From assembly GCA_964369525.1 (NCBI GenBank), contig CAYJEW010000051.1:1-13302 (forward strand): a stretch of DNA of 13,302 bases, read 5' to 3'. Under the pieces are notes generated by a model. It saw only the letters and a program-made list of their open reading frames with translations. It did not search any database and was not told the origin of the DNA. Positions 1 to 7,277 of this stretch are shown piece by piece (the first letter of the stretch is position 1; every line of letters starts with the position of its first letter). The translations under genes were made by a program, and so were the position numbers. Origin of the DNA: JAAYCI01 sp964369525 (lineage in GTDB: Bacteria > Bacillota > Clostridia > Oscillospirales > Ruminococcaceae).

Positions 1-234
1 GTAAGTGCGCTTGTGGGCGAAGTGGGAGGCAAAACACAACTGCTGGTGTGCTGTGGCCCGGGTGCGGTAGAAAAAGGGCTTGCAGCGGGCGTTTTGGCAA
101 AGCAGTTGGCGGCTATAGCAGGCGGCAGTGGCGGCGGCAAACCAGACTTTGCAATGGCGGGCATTAAAGATGCCACAAAAGTAGACGAACTTTTGGCGCA
201 GGTTGTTGCCACCGTAGAAGCTAACATTAAATAA
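1..234 (+). CDS. alaS: Alanyl-tRNA synthetase, C-terminal end (partial)
   Basis: This is the 3' end of a gene that begins before the window; the reading frame is open from base 1 to the TAA at 232-234. The roughly 77 visible residues match the C-terminal DHHA1 domain of alanyl-tRNA synthetase. They show the typical run GGK-Q-L-V, then AG-LAK-LA-I-GGSGGGKPDFA-AG-KD, and a closing amphipathic helix. The glycine-rich GGSGGGKPD segment is the best landmark. The full enzyme charges tRNA-Ala in the cytoplasm, and this domain helps tRNA binding and oligomerisation. A stand-alone DHHA1 protein cannot be fully excluded because the catalytic part is outside the window, but the ending and the downstream genes fit alaS. 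Confidence 0.88.
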   Translation, partial: VSALVGEVGGKTQLLVCCGPGAVEKGLAAGVLAKQLAAIAGGSGGGKPDFAMAGIKDATKVDELLAQVVATVEANIK

Positions 235-256
235 TTAATAAGCCGGGAGGTACAGC

Positions 257-598
257 ATGAACAACTGCTTATTTTGCAAGATAGCAAAACAAGAGATAGA
301 AACCATCTTCATTTATGAAGACGAAGACCTTATGGCGTTTAAAGATATCGACCCTCAAGCGCCGTTCCACATTCTAATTGTGCCTAAAGCACATATCGAA
401 AGCGCCGCTGTGCTAACCGAAGACGAAGGCGCAATGCTGGGGCGTGTGTTCACCATAGCGGCAAGGCTGTGCAACAACGCCGGTTTTGGCACAGGCTATC
501 GCATTGTAACAAACATCGGCTCCGACGGCGGCCAAAGCGTGCCCCACCTGCATTTCCATGTGCTTGCGGGTCGCCAAATGGCTTGGCCTCCGGGCTAA
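257..598 (+). CDS. HIT-family (HINT-type) nucleotide-binding hydrolase
   Basis: A 113-residue cytoplasmic protein of the histidine triad superfamily, close to the usual HINT length. The catalytic triad motif is seen as HLHFH at residues 97-101, in the context GQSVPHLHFHVLAGR. The N-terminal Cys4-x-x-Cys7 pair together with His46 resembles the zinc site of many HINT proteins. HINT enzymes hydrolyse AMP-lysine or other adenosine phosphoramidates; the cellular substrate in bacteria is usually unclear. The start is supported by a strong GGGAGGT Shine-Dalgarno just upstream (245-251). It lies 22 nt after alaS, consistent with co-transcription. Linkage to alaS may suggest clearing of aminoacyl-adenylate by-products, but that is only inference. 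Confidence 0.92.
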   Translation: MNNCLFCKIAKQEIETIFIYEDEDLMAFKDIDPQAPFHILIVPKAHIESAAVLTEDEGAMLGRVFTIAARLCNNAGFGTGYRIVTNIGSDGGQSVPHLHFHVLAGRQMAWPPG

Positions 599-639
599 AA
601 TATTAGCTTGGCGAACAAAAAAAGAGAAGGGGTGCGCCT

Positions 640-1173
640 ATGCAAACCTATACATTAAACGTTGCAGGCCTCACACGTGAGCTGTCAATCCACAAAATTA
701 ACGATGATATATCAATTGCTGCCTTTATTATGCTTGGTGATGTAGAGCTCACAATAGCCTGCGCCAAAGAGCTTTTGCAAAAGGTAGATCAGTTTGATGT
801 ATTGCTCACAGCCGAGGCAAAGTCTATACCACTGGCATATGAGATGAGCCGCCAGAGCGGTAAAAAATACATCGTAGCACGCAAAGGCAAAAAGCTGTAC
901 ATGCAAGACCCTGTTGAAGTAGAGGTACAGTCTATCACCACTGAAAATAAACAAACTTTGTTTTTAGACATACGAGACCTTGAGTATATGAACGGCAAAC
1001 GAGTGCTTATTGTAGACGATGTTATCAGCACAGGTGCATCACTGCAAGCGCTAGACGCTTTTGTAGCACAAACCACCGCCACCTGCGTAGGCCGTGCGGC
1101 TGTTTTGGCCGAGGGCGATGCAGCAAACCGTAGCGACATTATATTTTTAGCGCCGCTACCACTTATAATGTAA
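640..1173 (+). CDS. Adenine phosphoribosyltransferase-like protein (type I PRTase)
   Basis: A 177-residue protein with the type I phosphoribosyltransferase fold. The PRPP-binding loop is clear: VLIVDDVISTGAS at residues 122-134, with the acidic pair Asp126-Asp127. The upstream segment DVLLTAEAKSIPLAYEMS (residues 53-70) and the RKGKKLYM stretch (81-88) resemble the corresponding parts of adenine PRTase-like proteins. The expected reaction is transfer of phosphoribose from PRPP to a purine base (salvage), but base specificity is not certain; it might instead be a regulatory PRTase homologue. An AAGGGGTG Shine-Dalgarno (about 626-633) precedes the ATG. It lies between the HIT gene and comEC in the same direction. 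Confidence 0.8.
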   Translation: MQTYTLNVAGLTRELSIHKINDDISIAAFIMLGDVELTIACAKELLQKVDQFDVLLTAEAKSIPLAYEMSRQSGKKYIVARKGKKLYMQDPVEVEVQSITTENKQTLFLDIRDLEYMNGKRVLIVDDVISTGASLQALDAFVAQTTATCVGRAAVLAEGDAANRSDIIFLAPLPLIM

Positions 1174-1178
1174 AACAT

Positions 1179-3287
1179 ATGAAACGTCCGCTTGCTGTTT
1201 TTGGTTTAGGGCTGCTGGCCGCCATGTTGCTTGCGGTACAGCTGCCTTCGGCAGCGCTATACATCGCCGCCGCATGCTTTGTGGCGGTGTTTGTGTTATG
1301 TGTTGTGCTTCGCACAAAACTGCCGCTATGGACGCTTGTGCTTGTTGGTGCAGTGCTGGTTGCGCTGGGCTGGCGCATAGGCTACGACGCGTTGCGTCTG
1401 GCTCCCATTCAGCAGCTTAGCGATAGCAGTGCGCAGTGTACACTGCGTGTAACCTCACTAGATCCGGGCTATGGCGAGGGCAATGTGCATGCCACAGCCG
1501 AGGTACTACTTATAAACGGCGAAAACCCGCAAAACTCATTTTTAGTGCAACTTCAAGGCATAGAGCCTGTGCCACTGGGACAAATTATTACAACAAACCT
1601 TGAGTTTGAGGCATACGATAGCACAAGCTACCAAAGTAGCCGCTTCTCACAAGGTTACTATATCCACGCCGAAGTGCAAGGCCCGCTTACGCTGGGCGAT
1701 ATATCCCACACAGTGCTCACCCGTGTGCGTGCTGTGCAGTATGCCGCCAGCGCCAACATACTCTCCCGCCTTCCACAAAATCTATCCTCGGTTGCCGCCG
1801 CTATTAGCACCGGCGACACCCGCTTTCTCACAGCCGAAACAAAAGATGCATACCGCAGTGCGTCGCTCTCGCACGTGCTGGTTGTTTCGGGTCTGCACCT
1901 GTCCATGCTGTGCGGCGTTGTAAATAGTACACTTGTACTATTACTCCGCCGCCGCAGGCTCGCCGCTGTTGGCTCTATAATATTTGCGTTATTCTTCATG
2001 GCCTTCACAGGCTTCACCCCGTCGGTGGTGCGCAGCGGAATAATGTGGCTACTAATATATGCGGCGGCGCTGATATATCGCAAGGCCGACACCTTAACAT
2101 CCCTAGGTGCCGCGGCCATAGCGCTGGTGCTCACAAACCCATATGCCGCGGCAGATATAGGCCTACTGCTCTCTTTTTCGGCCACGCTTGGCGCCATGGC
2201 AGGCGGATCTGCCTCAAGGCGGGTGCGAATGCGGCATATGAATGGCTTGCAAAAGCGACGCATGCCGCACAAAATTGCCACATTTCTTATGGATACCGCC
2301 ATGGTATCCGCCTGTGTAACGCTGGCCACACTCCCTGTGCTAATCTATGCCGAAATGGGCATTTCACTGCTATCAATACCTGCCAACATGCTGGCAGTAC
2401 CGTTACTTGCACCCATTGTGGTGTGTGGTTTGCTAATGGCTCTGCCGCTCGCACCGCTTTGGAACATACTCGCAACGCCTGCCGCAGTTATATGCGGTGC
2501 GCTTGTGCAGCTGCTGGAGTGGTTCACACAGCTATGCAGTGGCATTCCCAAAGCGTGGGTACCTGTGGGCGGGGAATTTGCGCTGGTGGTGGTGCTACTG
2601 CTGTGTGGCCTTGGTGCGCTGGCGCTTGGTGCAAAGCGCAGGCTGGCGTATGTGCTGGTAGCAGTGTTTATTCTGCAACTTGCAGTAGCGTTACACATAT
2701 CGTTAAACGCAAACACGGTGCGTATTTATGTGGCAGGCGGTGGGCCAAACTCATCCATGGTGGTTATAAGCGAAGGCAAAGCGGTGGTGCTGTACAGAGG
2801 GCGCAACTCCGAGTTTGCAATCCAAAATATCCTGCGCCAAAACCGTATAGAGCAACCCGAACTGCTTATAGACCTTCGCCGCTCTGCCACCGAAGACGAA
2901 GACCACAGCCTGCTTGCTCCACAAGAGCTGGTGATAGCAAACACCGATATAATACTTGGCGAGGCATACCCGCAAACAGACCAGCTTACCGTATATGTAG
3001 CAAAGCAAGACAGCGGCAGTATAGCCTGCGTGGATATAATGGGCTACAGGCTGGGGCTGTGCTCGGGAGATATAAACCTAGAGCCTTACGGTAGCCTTAA
3101 TGTATTGTTGGCAGGTAGCGGAGAGGTACAAGGGCAGTACAATACCCTGCTTTACGACGGCCGCCTGCCGCAGTGGGGTGCGCCAACAAGCGAAAGCTTA
3201 TTTATAAACGGCGATGCACTTATATGGGTGCGTCCGGGTACGAGTGTACTTTTTAAAGAGGTGAATGATGGAATCGGCAATGAATAA
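1179..3287 (+). CDS. comEC: ComEC/Rec2-family DNA-uptake channel with degenerate C-terminal domain
   Basis: A 702-residue integral membrane protein. It begins with three hydrophobic segments (about residues 5-66), followed by an exported-looking OB-like region (75-180). The polytopic Competence domain (about 205-505) carries the family signature SHVLVVSGLHLSML at 231-244. ComEC forms the inner-membrane channel for transforming single-stranded DNA. Many homologues end in a metallo-beta-lactamase-like domain; here the corresponding region (about 513-690) is present as beta-rich sequence, but I cannot find an HxHxDH metal-binding motif. At the expected place the sequence reads ELLIDLRRSATEDEDHS. 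The ATG follows the preceding stop by 5 nt and has no obvious Shine-Dalgarno, suggesting translational coupling. The 3' end overlaps holA. Whether the cell is transformable cannot be judged here. Confidence 0.88.
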   Translation: MKRPLAVFGLGLLAAMLLAVQLPSAALYIAAACFVAVFVLCVVLRTKLPLWTLVLVGAVLVALGWRIGYDALRLAPIQQLSDSSAQCTLRVTSLDPGYGEGNVHATAEVLLINGENPQNSFLVQLQGIEPVPLGQIITTNLEFEAYDSTSYQSSRFSQGYYIHAEVQGPLTLGDISHTVLTRVRAVQYAASANILSRLPQNLSSVAAAISTGDTRFLTAETKDAYRSASLSHVLVVSGLHLSMLCGVVNSTLVLLLRRRRLAAVGSIIFALFFMAFTGFTPSVVRSGIMWLLIYAAALIYRKADTLTSLGAAAIALVLTNPYAAADIGLLLSFSATLGAMAGGSASRRVRMRHMNGLQKRRMPHKIATFLMDTAMVSACVTLATLPVLIYAEMGISLLSIPANMLAVPLLAPIVVCGLLMALPLAPLWNILATPAAVICGALVQLLEWFTQLCSGIPKAWVPVGGEFALVVVLLLCGLGALALGAKRRLAYVLVAVFILQLAVALHISLNANTVRIYVAGGGPNSSMVVISEGKAVVLYRGRNSEFAIQNILRQNRIEQPELLIDLRRSATEDEDHSLLAPQELVIANTDIILGEAYPQTDQLTVYVAKQDSGSIACVDIMGYRLGLCSGDINLEPYGSLNVLLAGSGEVQGQYNTLLYDGRLPQWGAPTSESLFINGDALIWVRPGTSVLFKEVNDGIGNE

Positions 3288-4302
3288 ACTAATCACAGCC
3301 TTAAAAAACCCGCTTGCACAGCGGGTGTACTATCTTGCCTCCACCGAAGAAGCAGTGCTAAGCGAAGCCGCCGCCATAGCTCGCAAAGAACTACTAGCGC
3401 AGGCACAAGGCGAAGAGGTAACCAGAATAGACGGCCCCACACCCGATATTGGCGAGGTCATTGCGGCCTCGGGGGCCATCTCGTTTTTTGGCACGCCGCG
3501 CATTGTAGAGCTGTGGAATATAAGCCCCTCCGCCATGAAGGCTAAAGATGTGCAAGAGCTACAGCAGCTTTTTGAACAACTGGAAAATGCCATACTGCTG
3601 GTAACCTGTATTTATAATGATAAAAAAGCCGCCACGAGTAAAAATGCCAAAGCTTTGTTTGAAACAGCAAAAAGTATAGGCTTTGCGGCACAGCTGGCCA
3701 AACCAACCCGTAGAGAAATGGTAGAACATGTGCGCCACTTTGCGGTATCACTGCAAACAGATTTTCCACAGGGTGCGGTCGAGCAGCTTATCGACCGCAC
3801 AGGCGACTCACAAATATGGCTACAAAACGAAACCGCCAAACTTGCCGCCATTAGCGGCTACACCACCATCACAAAAGATATGGTGCGGCAGTATGCCACC
3901 AGCAACCTAGAGGCCGATGTGTTTGAGCTTGTGCGTGCCATTATAGGCAGTAGCGCAGCTGCTGTTTACAAAAAAATGGCAGAGCTACAAGAATTGCGCC
4001 ATGAACCAATAGCCATCTCGGCGGCGCTGGCCTCTAGTTTTGTAGATATGTACCGTGTACAGCAAGGCGTCCAAAACGGCAAAACCATAAGCACTATTTT
4101 CAAAGATATGGGCTACAAAGGTAGCGAATATCGCCTGCAAAAAGCAAAAGAAAATGCGCGTAGCTTCACCCAGCAAAATCTAATGCAGGCAATTTTGTGC
4201 TTAGAACAGCTTGATAAACAGCTTAAAAGTAGCGCCTTACCAAACAAAAACCTATTGCTAACAGCTACAATAGGCCGCATTTTGCAGCTAAGGAAATCTT
4301 GA
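3268..4302 (+). CDS. holA: DNA polymerase III delta subunit
   Basis: A protein of 344 residues (345 if the adjacent ATG at 3265 is used), the usual size for HolA. Delta is the clamp-loader subunit that opens the beta sliding clamp. The sequence shows the typical N-terminal start (VYYLASTEEAVLSEAA), the internal stretch SGAISFFGTPRIVELWNI, and the C-terminal helical collar region ending EQLDKQLKSSALPNKNLLL. No Walker A motif is seen, as expected for delta. I chose the second of two consecutive ATGs because AGAGGTG (3257-3263) then lies at a more usual distance; an ATG at 3280 is also possible. The start lies inside the end of comEC, so the two are probably coupled; comEC-holA adjacency is common in Firmicutes. 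Confidence 0.9.
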   Translation: MESAMNKLITALKNPLAQRVYYLASTEEAVLSEAAAIARKELLAQAQGEEVTRIDGPTPDIGEVIAASGAISFFGTPRIVELWNISPSAMKAKDVQELQQLFEQLENAILLVTCIYNDKKAATSKNAKALFETAKSIGFAAQLAKPTRREMVEHVRHFAVSLQTDFPQGAVEQLIDRTGDSQIWLQNETAKLAAISGYTTITKDMVRQYATSNLEADVFELVRAIIGSSAAAVYKKMAELQELRHEPIAISAALASSFVDMYRVQQGVQNGKTISTIFKDMGYKGSEYRLQKAKENARSFTQQNLMQAILCLEQLDKQLKSSALPNKNLLLTATIGRILQLRKS

Positions 4303-5576
4303 TGGATAAACTAAAACTAAACGAGGTGGTAATCGTAGAGGGGCGTTACGACGCTGTAGCCATAGCAAGCGTAGTAGACGCACTAATAATCACTACCGAC
4401 GGATTTTCCATATTCACAAGCCAAGAAAAAAAAGAACTTATCCGCCGCCTAGGCAAGGTGCGCGGCCTACTGATTTTAACCGACAGTGATGCCGCTGGCT
4501 TTCGCATACGCAACTATATTGAAAAAATAGCCGCCGGCTGTACTATTAGGCATGCATATATTCCGGCGCTTATAGGCAAAGAAAGCCGCAAATCGGCCCC
4601 GTCAAAAGAAGGCACAGTTGGCGTGGAGGGCATGCCAAAACACCTACTTATAAATGCTCTGCACACAGCAGGTATACAGCCGAGCGCCCCGCCAAAAGGC
4701 ACCTCCGTAAGCTATACCGACCTGTTCGAGTGGGGGCTTTCCGGTACGGCAGACAGCGCCGAACGGCGGCGCAGTGCGCTGGTAAAGCTGGGCCTACCAC
4801 CAAGGCTTTCAAAGCGTGCTATGCTGGAGGTGCTAAGCTGCCTGTACACTAGGCAGGAATTGTTGTTACAACTTAGCGCCGAGCGCCCCATACTGTTTTG
4901 GGACTTTCACGGCACGCTCACCATGCCCGATGTTTCGTGGTTTGATGCCGCCATAGAAGCCGCCGCGCAAGCTGTGCCACACCAGCCGCTTAACATCGAC
5001 GTGCTAAAACAGCATTTCAGCAAAACTTGTCTGCCGTGGTTCACGATAAAACATGGCGACACTCGCCACCTTGCACAACCGGGCGAATGGTGGGCCTACT
5101 GCGAAGGCGAGTTTGAGCAAATGCTACAAAAATGCGGATACTCACAGCAAAACGCTAAAAAAATAGCGCCGCTTATCCGCCCAAATGTACTGCGCTCTCA
5201 CCACTACCGCCTCTATCCCGACGCTGTATCCACCCTAACAGAACTGCAGCGCCGTGGCTACAAGCAGTATATTTTAAGTAATAACTTTCCCGAGCTGGAA
5301 GAGCTTGTACAAGCGCTTGGAATTCGAGATTTTTTTGAAGAAGTGCTGGTAAGCGCAAACATTGGCTACGATAAACCCCACCCCGAAATATTCGGCACAG
5401 CTCTTCGCGCCGCAGGTATGCCGCCCTACGCCTGGATGATAGGCGATAACCCAATAGACGACATTGAGGGTAGCGCTAAATGCGGGTTTGTGGCGGTGTT
5501 GGCCCACGGTGCGCCCGCACATGCCGCTCACCACCATATTCAAAACCTAGCAGACATACTCCCGCTGTTGCCATAG
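4302..5576 (+). CDS. rnmV: RNase M5 (Toprim) fused to a HAD-like hydrolase domain
   Basis: A 424-residue two-domain protein. Residues 1-190 match RNase M5, which matures 5S rRNA in Firmicutes: a Toprim core with VEGRYD (Glu13), ITTDG (31-34) and the acidic motif DSD at 61-63, then a helical C-terminal part (about 138-190, FEWGLSG...KLGLPPRLSK). RNase M5 is normally about 185 residues, so the fold is complete before the fusion. From residue 197 a haloacid-dehalogenase domain follows: motif I WDFHGTLT (Asp201), motif II ILSNN (Ser326), motif III Lys358 in YDKPHPEIF, and motif IV GDNPIDD (Asp382, Asp387). The second motif I aspartate is replaced by His203. The ATG overlaps the holA stop by one base (TGATG), with AAGGAA at 4290-4295. 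No internal start precedes HAD motif I, so the fusion looks genuine. The substrate of the HAD part is unknown. Confidence 0.88.
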   Translation: MDKLKLNEVVIVEGRYDAVAIASVVDALIITTDGFSIFTSQEKKELIRRLGKVRGLLILTDSDAAGFRIRNYIEKIAAGCTIRHAYIPALIGKESRKSAPSKEGTVGVEGMPKHLLINALHTAGIQPSAPPKGTSVSYTDLFEWGLSGTADSAERRRSALVKLGLPPRLSKRAMLEVLSCLYTRQELLLQLSAERPILFWDFHGTLTMPDVSWFDAAIEAAAQAVPHQPLNIDVLKQHFSKTCLPWFTIKHGDTRHLAQPGEWWAYCEGEFEQMLQKCGYSQQNAKKIAPLIRPNVLRSHHYRLYPDAVSTLTELQRRGYKQYILSNNFPELEELVQALGIRDFFEEVLVSANIGYDKPHPEIFGTALRAAGMPPYAWMIGDNPIDDIEGSAKCGFVAVLAHGAPAHAAHHHIQNLADILPLLP

Positions 5577-5629
5577 CAGGCAATGCACCATTATTCACAA
5601 AAACACAAACATAAACACGAGGTAACGGC

Positions 5630-6895
5630 ATGCAATATGGGCTGTTTGGCCAAAGCATATCCCACAGCTTTTCCCCCTATATCCACAGCGAACTCGGCGG
5701 CTACAACTACCAGCTGTGGCAGGGTGATGCCTTTGAATTCTCGGAATTTTTAAACAAGAAGAACTTCGCAGGCCTAAATGTTACCATGCCATATAAAAAA
5801 ATAGCATTTAAGCATTGCAACACGCTATCCGATGCCGCTCGTGCCACCATGGCGGTAAACACTATTGTAAACAATAACGGCCTGCTTTGCGGCCACAATA
5901 CCGACGCTGAAGGCCTGGAATATCTTTTACACAGCGGTGGTGTAAACATTGAGGGTAGCCGTGTGCTGGTTTTGGGTAGCGGCGCCACAGCACGCACAGC
6001 CGCTTATGTGGCACACAGCCGCGGCGCCGCGGCTGTGTACACTGCCAGCCGCACGCCGCACGGCAACCAAGTATCCTATCAAAAAGCGCCGTCACTGCAC
6101 CCGTCGGTAATAATAAACACAACACCGATAGGCACCTCGCCGAATAGCCTAAAAGCGCCGCTACAACTGCATGAATACACCGAGCTTTCAGCGGTTGTAG
6201 ACGTTGTATACAGCCCGATATGCACAAACCTCATGTGGCAAGCAAAGCAGCGTGGCATATTAGCGCTGGGCGGTCTTGGTATGCTGGTAGCGCAGGCAAA
6301 GGCGGCGGCCCAGCTGTTTTTGCGCAGTCCCATACCAGACGAAAAAATAGAGCTTGTGCACACGTCTCTGCTGCGGCGCTATGCAAATCTTACGTTGATA
6401 GGCATGCCCACGGTAGGTAAAAGCGAGCTCGCAGTGGATTTGTCTAAAACCATGCACCGCCCTGCGTGCGACCTAGATGCTATGGTGGAAAAACAAGCAG
6501 GTTGCACCATCCCACAAATTTTCAGCCGGCAGGGCGAGCAGGCTTTTCGAGAGCTTGAAAGCATTGCGGCCGCAGAGGCAGGCGGCAAAACAGGGCAGGT
6601 TATTGCCGCAGGCGGCGGAACCGTGCTTAAAGAGCAAAACGTGTTTGCTCTTGGCCAAAACGGACCACTAATATGGCTCAACTGCCCGCCGCATCAGCTA
6701 ACCCCGTCGGCCAACCGCCCACTTGCCCAAAGCCACGAGGCACTACAGAGGCTTTATGCTATACGCGAGCCAATATATCGCAAAGCCGCCGATGCGCAGG
6801 TGCTCCGTAGCGAGAGTAGGCAGCAAACCATATCAGAGGTACAGTCGGCGTTTGAGCGTTGGGTGGTAGCTCAGGTGCATCCAAACAGCAGATAA
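5630..6895 (+). CDS. Bifunctional shikimate dehydrogenase / shikimate kinase fusion
   Basis: A 421-residue fusion of two consecutive steps of the shikimate pathway to chorismate. Residues 1-250 are AroE-like: SHSFSP at 11-16 (substrate serines), NVTMPYKK with likely catalytic Lys56, NTDAEG with Asp92, and a Rossmann nucleotide loop GSGATAR at 116-122. This half reduces 3-dehydroshikimate with NADPH. Residues 253-415 are AroK-like: P-loop GMPTVGKS at 258-265, DLD at 281-283, FREL at 306-309 (Arg307), GGGT at 328-331, and lid RPL at 363-365. This half phosphorylates shikimate with ATP. Each half is near the length of the stand-alone enzyme, with a short linker. A GAGGT Shine-Dalgarno (5619-5623) supports the start. 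It lies 53 nt after the RNase M5-HAD gene. Symbols aroE and aroK would apply to the two halves. Confidence 0.92.
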   Translation: MQYGLFGQSISHSFSPYIHSELGGYNYQLWQGDAFEFSEFLNKKNFAGLNVTMPYKKIAFKHCNTLSDAARATMAVNTIVNNNGLLCGHNTDAEGLEYLLHSGGVNIEGSRVLVLGSGATARTAAYVAHSRGAAAVYTASRTPHGNQVSYQKAPSLHPSVIINTTPIGTSPNSLKAPLQLHEYTELSAVVDVVYSPICTNLMWQAKQRGILALGGLGMLVAQAKAAAQLFLRSPIPDEKIELVHTSLLRRYANLTLIGMPTVGKSELAVDLSKTMHRPACDLDAMVEKQAGCTIPQIFSRQGEQAFRELESIAAAEAGGKTGQVIAAGGGTVLKEQNVFALGQNGPLIWLNCPPHQLTPSANRPLAQSHEALQRLYAIREPIYRKAADAQVLRSESRQQTISEVQSAFERWVVAQVHPNSR

Positions 6896-6898
6896 GTT

Positions 6899-6927
6899 TT
6901 GCCATTTTTTGCACAAGGTGATATTAT
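6899..6927 (+). promoter_or_regulatory. Predicted sigma-A-type promoter for ptsHI
   Basis: TTGCCA (6899-6904) and TATTAT (6922-6927) are separated by exactly 17 bp; each box matches five of six consensus positions. It lies just after the stop of the shikimate fusion gene and about 40 bp before the ptsH start, so ptsHI probably has its own transcript. No operator or catabolite-responsive element was recognised nearby. Confidence 0.6.
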
Positions 6928-6967
6928 AAAAATGTAAACCATAGCTTTCATTTTGCGGAGGGACAGC

Positions 6968-7228
6968 ATGGTAGAAAAAATAATCACAATTATTAACCCC
7001 TCTGGCCTGCACGCAAGGCCGGCTAATCGTGTGGTGGAATTTGTAAAAGACTACAAAGGTGAGGTAGAGGTGGTACACAACGGCAAGGTAGGCAATTTGA
7101 AAAGTATCTTAATGTTGCTTTCTATGGGCCTTGCAAAAGATACATGTGTAACCCTTAGGGTAGATGGCCCAAACGAACAAGCTTTTATTGAAGAGCTGGC
7201 GTTGTTTATTCAAAGCCTAGATGGGTAG
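6968..7228 (+). CDS. ptsH: Phosphocarrier protein HPr
   Basis: An 86-residue cytoplasmic phosphocarrier of the sugar phosphotransferase system. It accepts phosphate from enzyme I and passes it to sugar-specific EIIA proteins. The active-site His15 sits in SGLHARPA, and the regulatory Ser46 in GNLKSILMLLSMG. Both are at the canonical positions, so this is a true HPr rather than a Crh protein, which lacks His15. Ser46 suggests control by HPr kinase/phosphorylase and a role in carbon catabolite repression, although hprK is not in the window. The ATG at 6968 is chosen over an upstream in-frame TTG because GGAGGG (6957-6962) is well placed and residue numbering then fits the family. Confidence 0.96.
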   Translation: MVEKIITIINPSGLHARPANRVVEFVKDYKGEVEVVHNGKVGNLKSILMLLSMGLAKDTCVTLRVDGPNEQAFIEELALFIQSLDG

Positions 7229-7277
7229 TTAAGTTATACACTTACAAAATACTAAAATGATTACTGGGAAATCACAT

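Noticed and set aside
1..234. A small stand-alone protein beginning at the GTG at 13
   Set aside because: The frame is open to the first base and matches the C-terminal domain of alanyl-tRNA synthetase, so it is a gene cut by the window edge.
2045..3094. A 349-codon plus-strand frame inside comEC
   Set aside because: It is a shifted frame of comEC. The translation is rich in Cys, His and Arg without any domain, while the comEC frame shows a clear family signature.
4860..4905. Two separate genes, RNase M5 and a HAD hydrolase, joined only by a sequencing error
   Set aside because: The frame continues without a stop, and no start codon with a ribosome-binding site precedes HAD motif I. The fusion is the simpler reading, though not proven.
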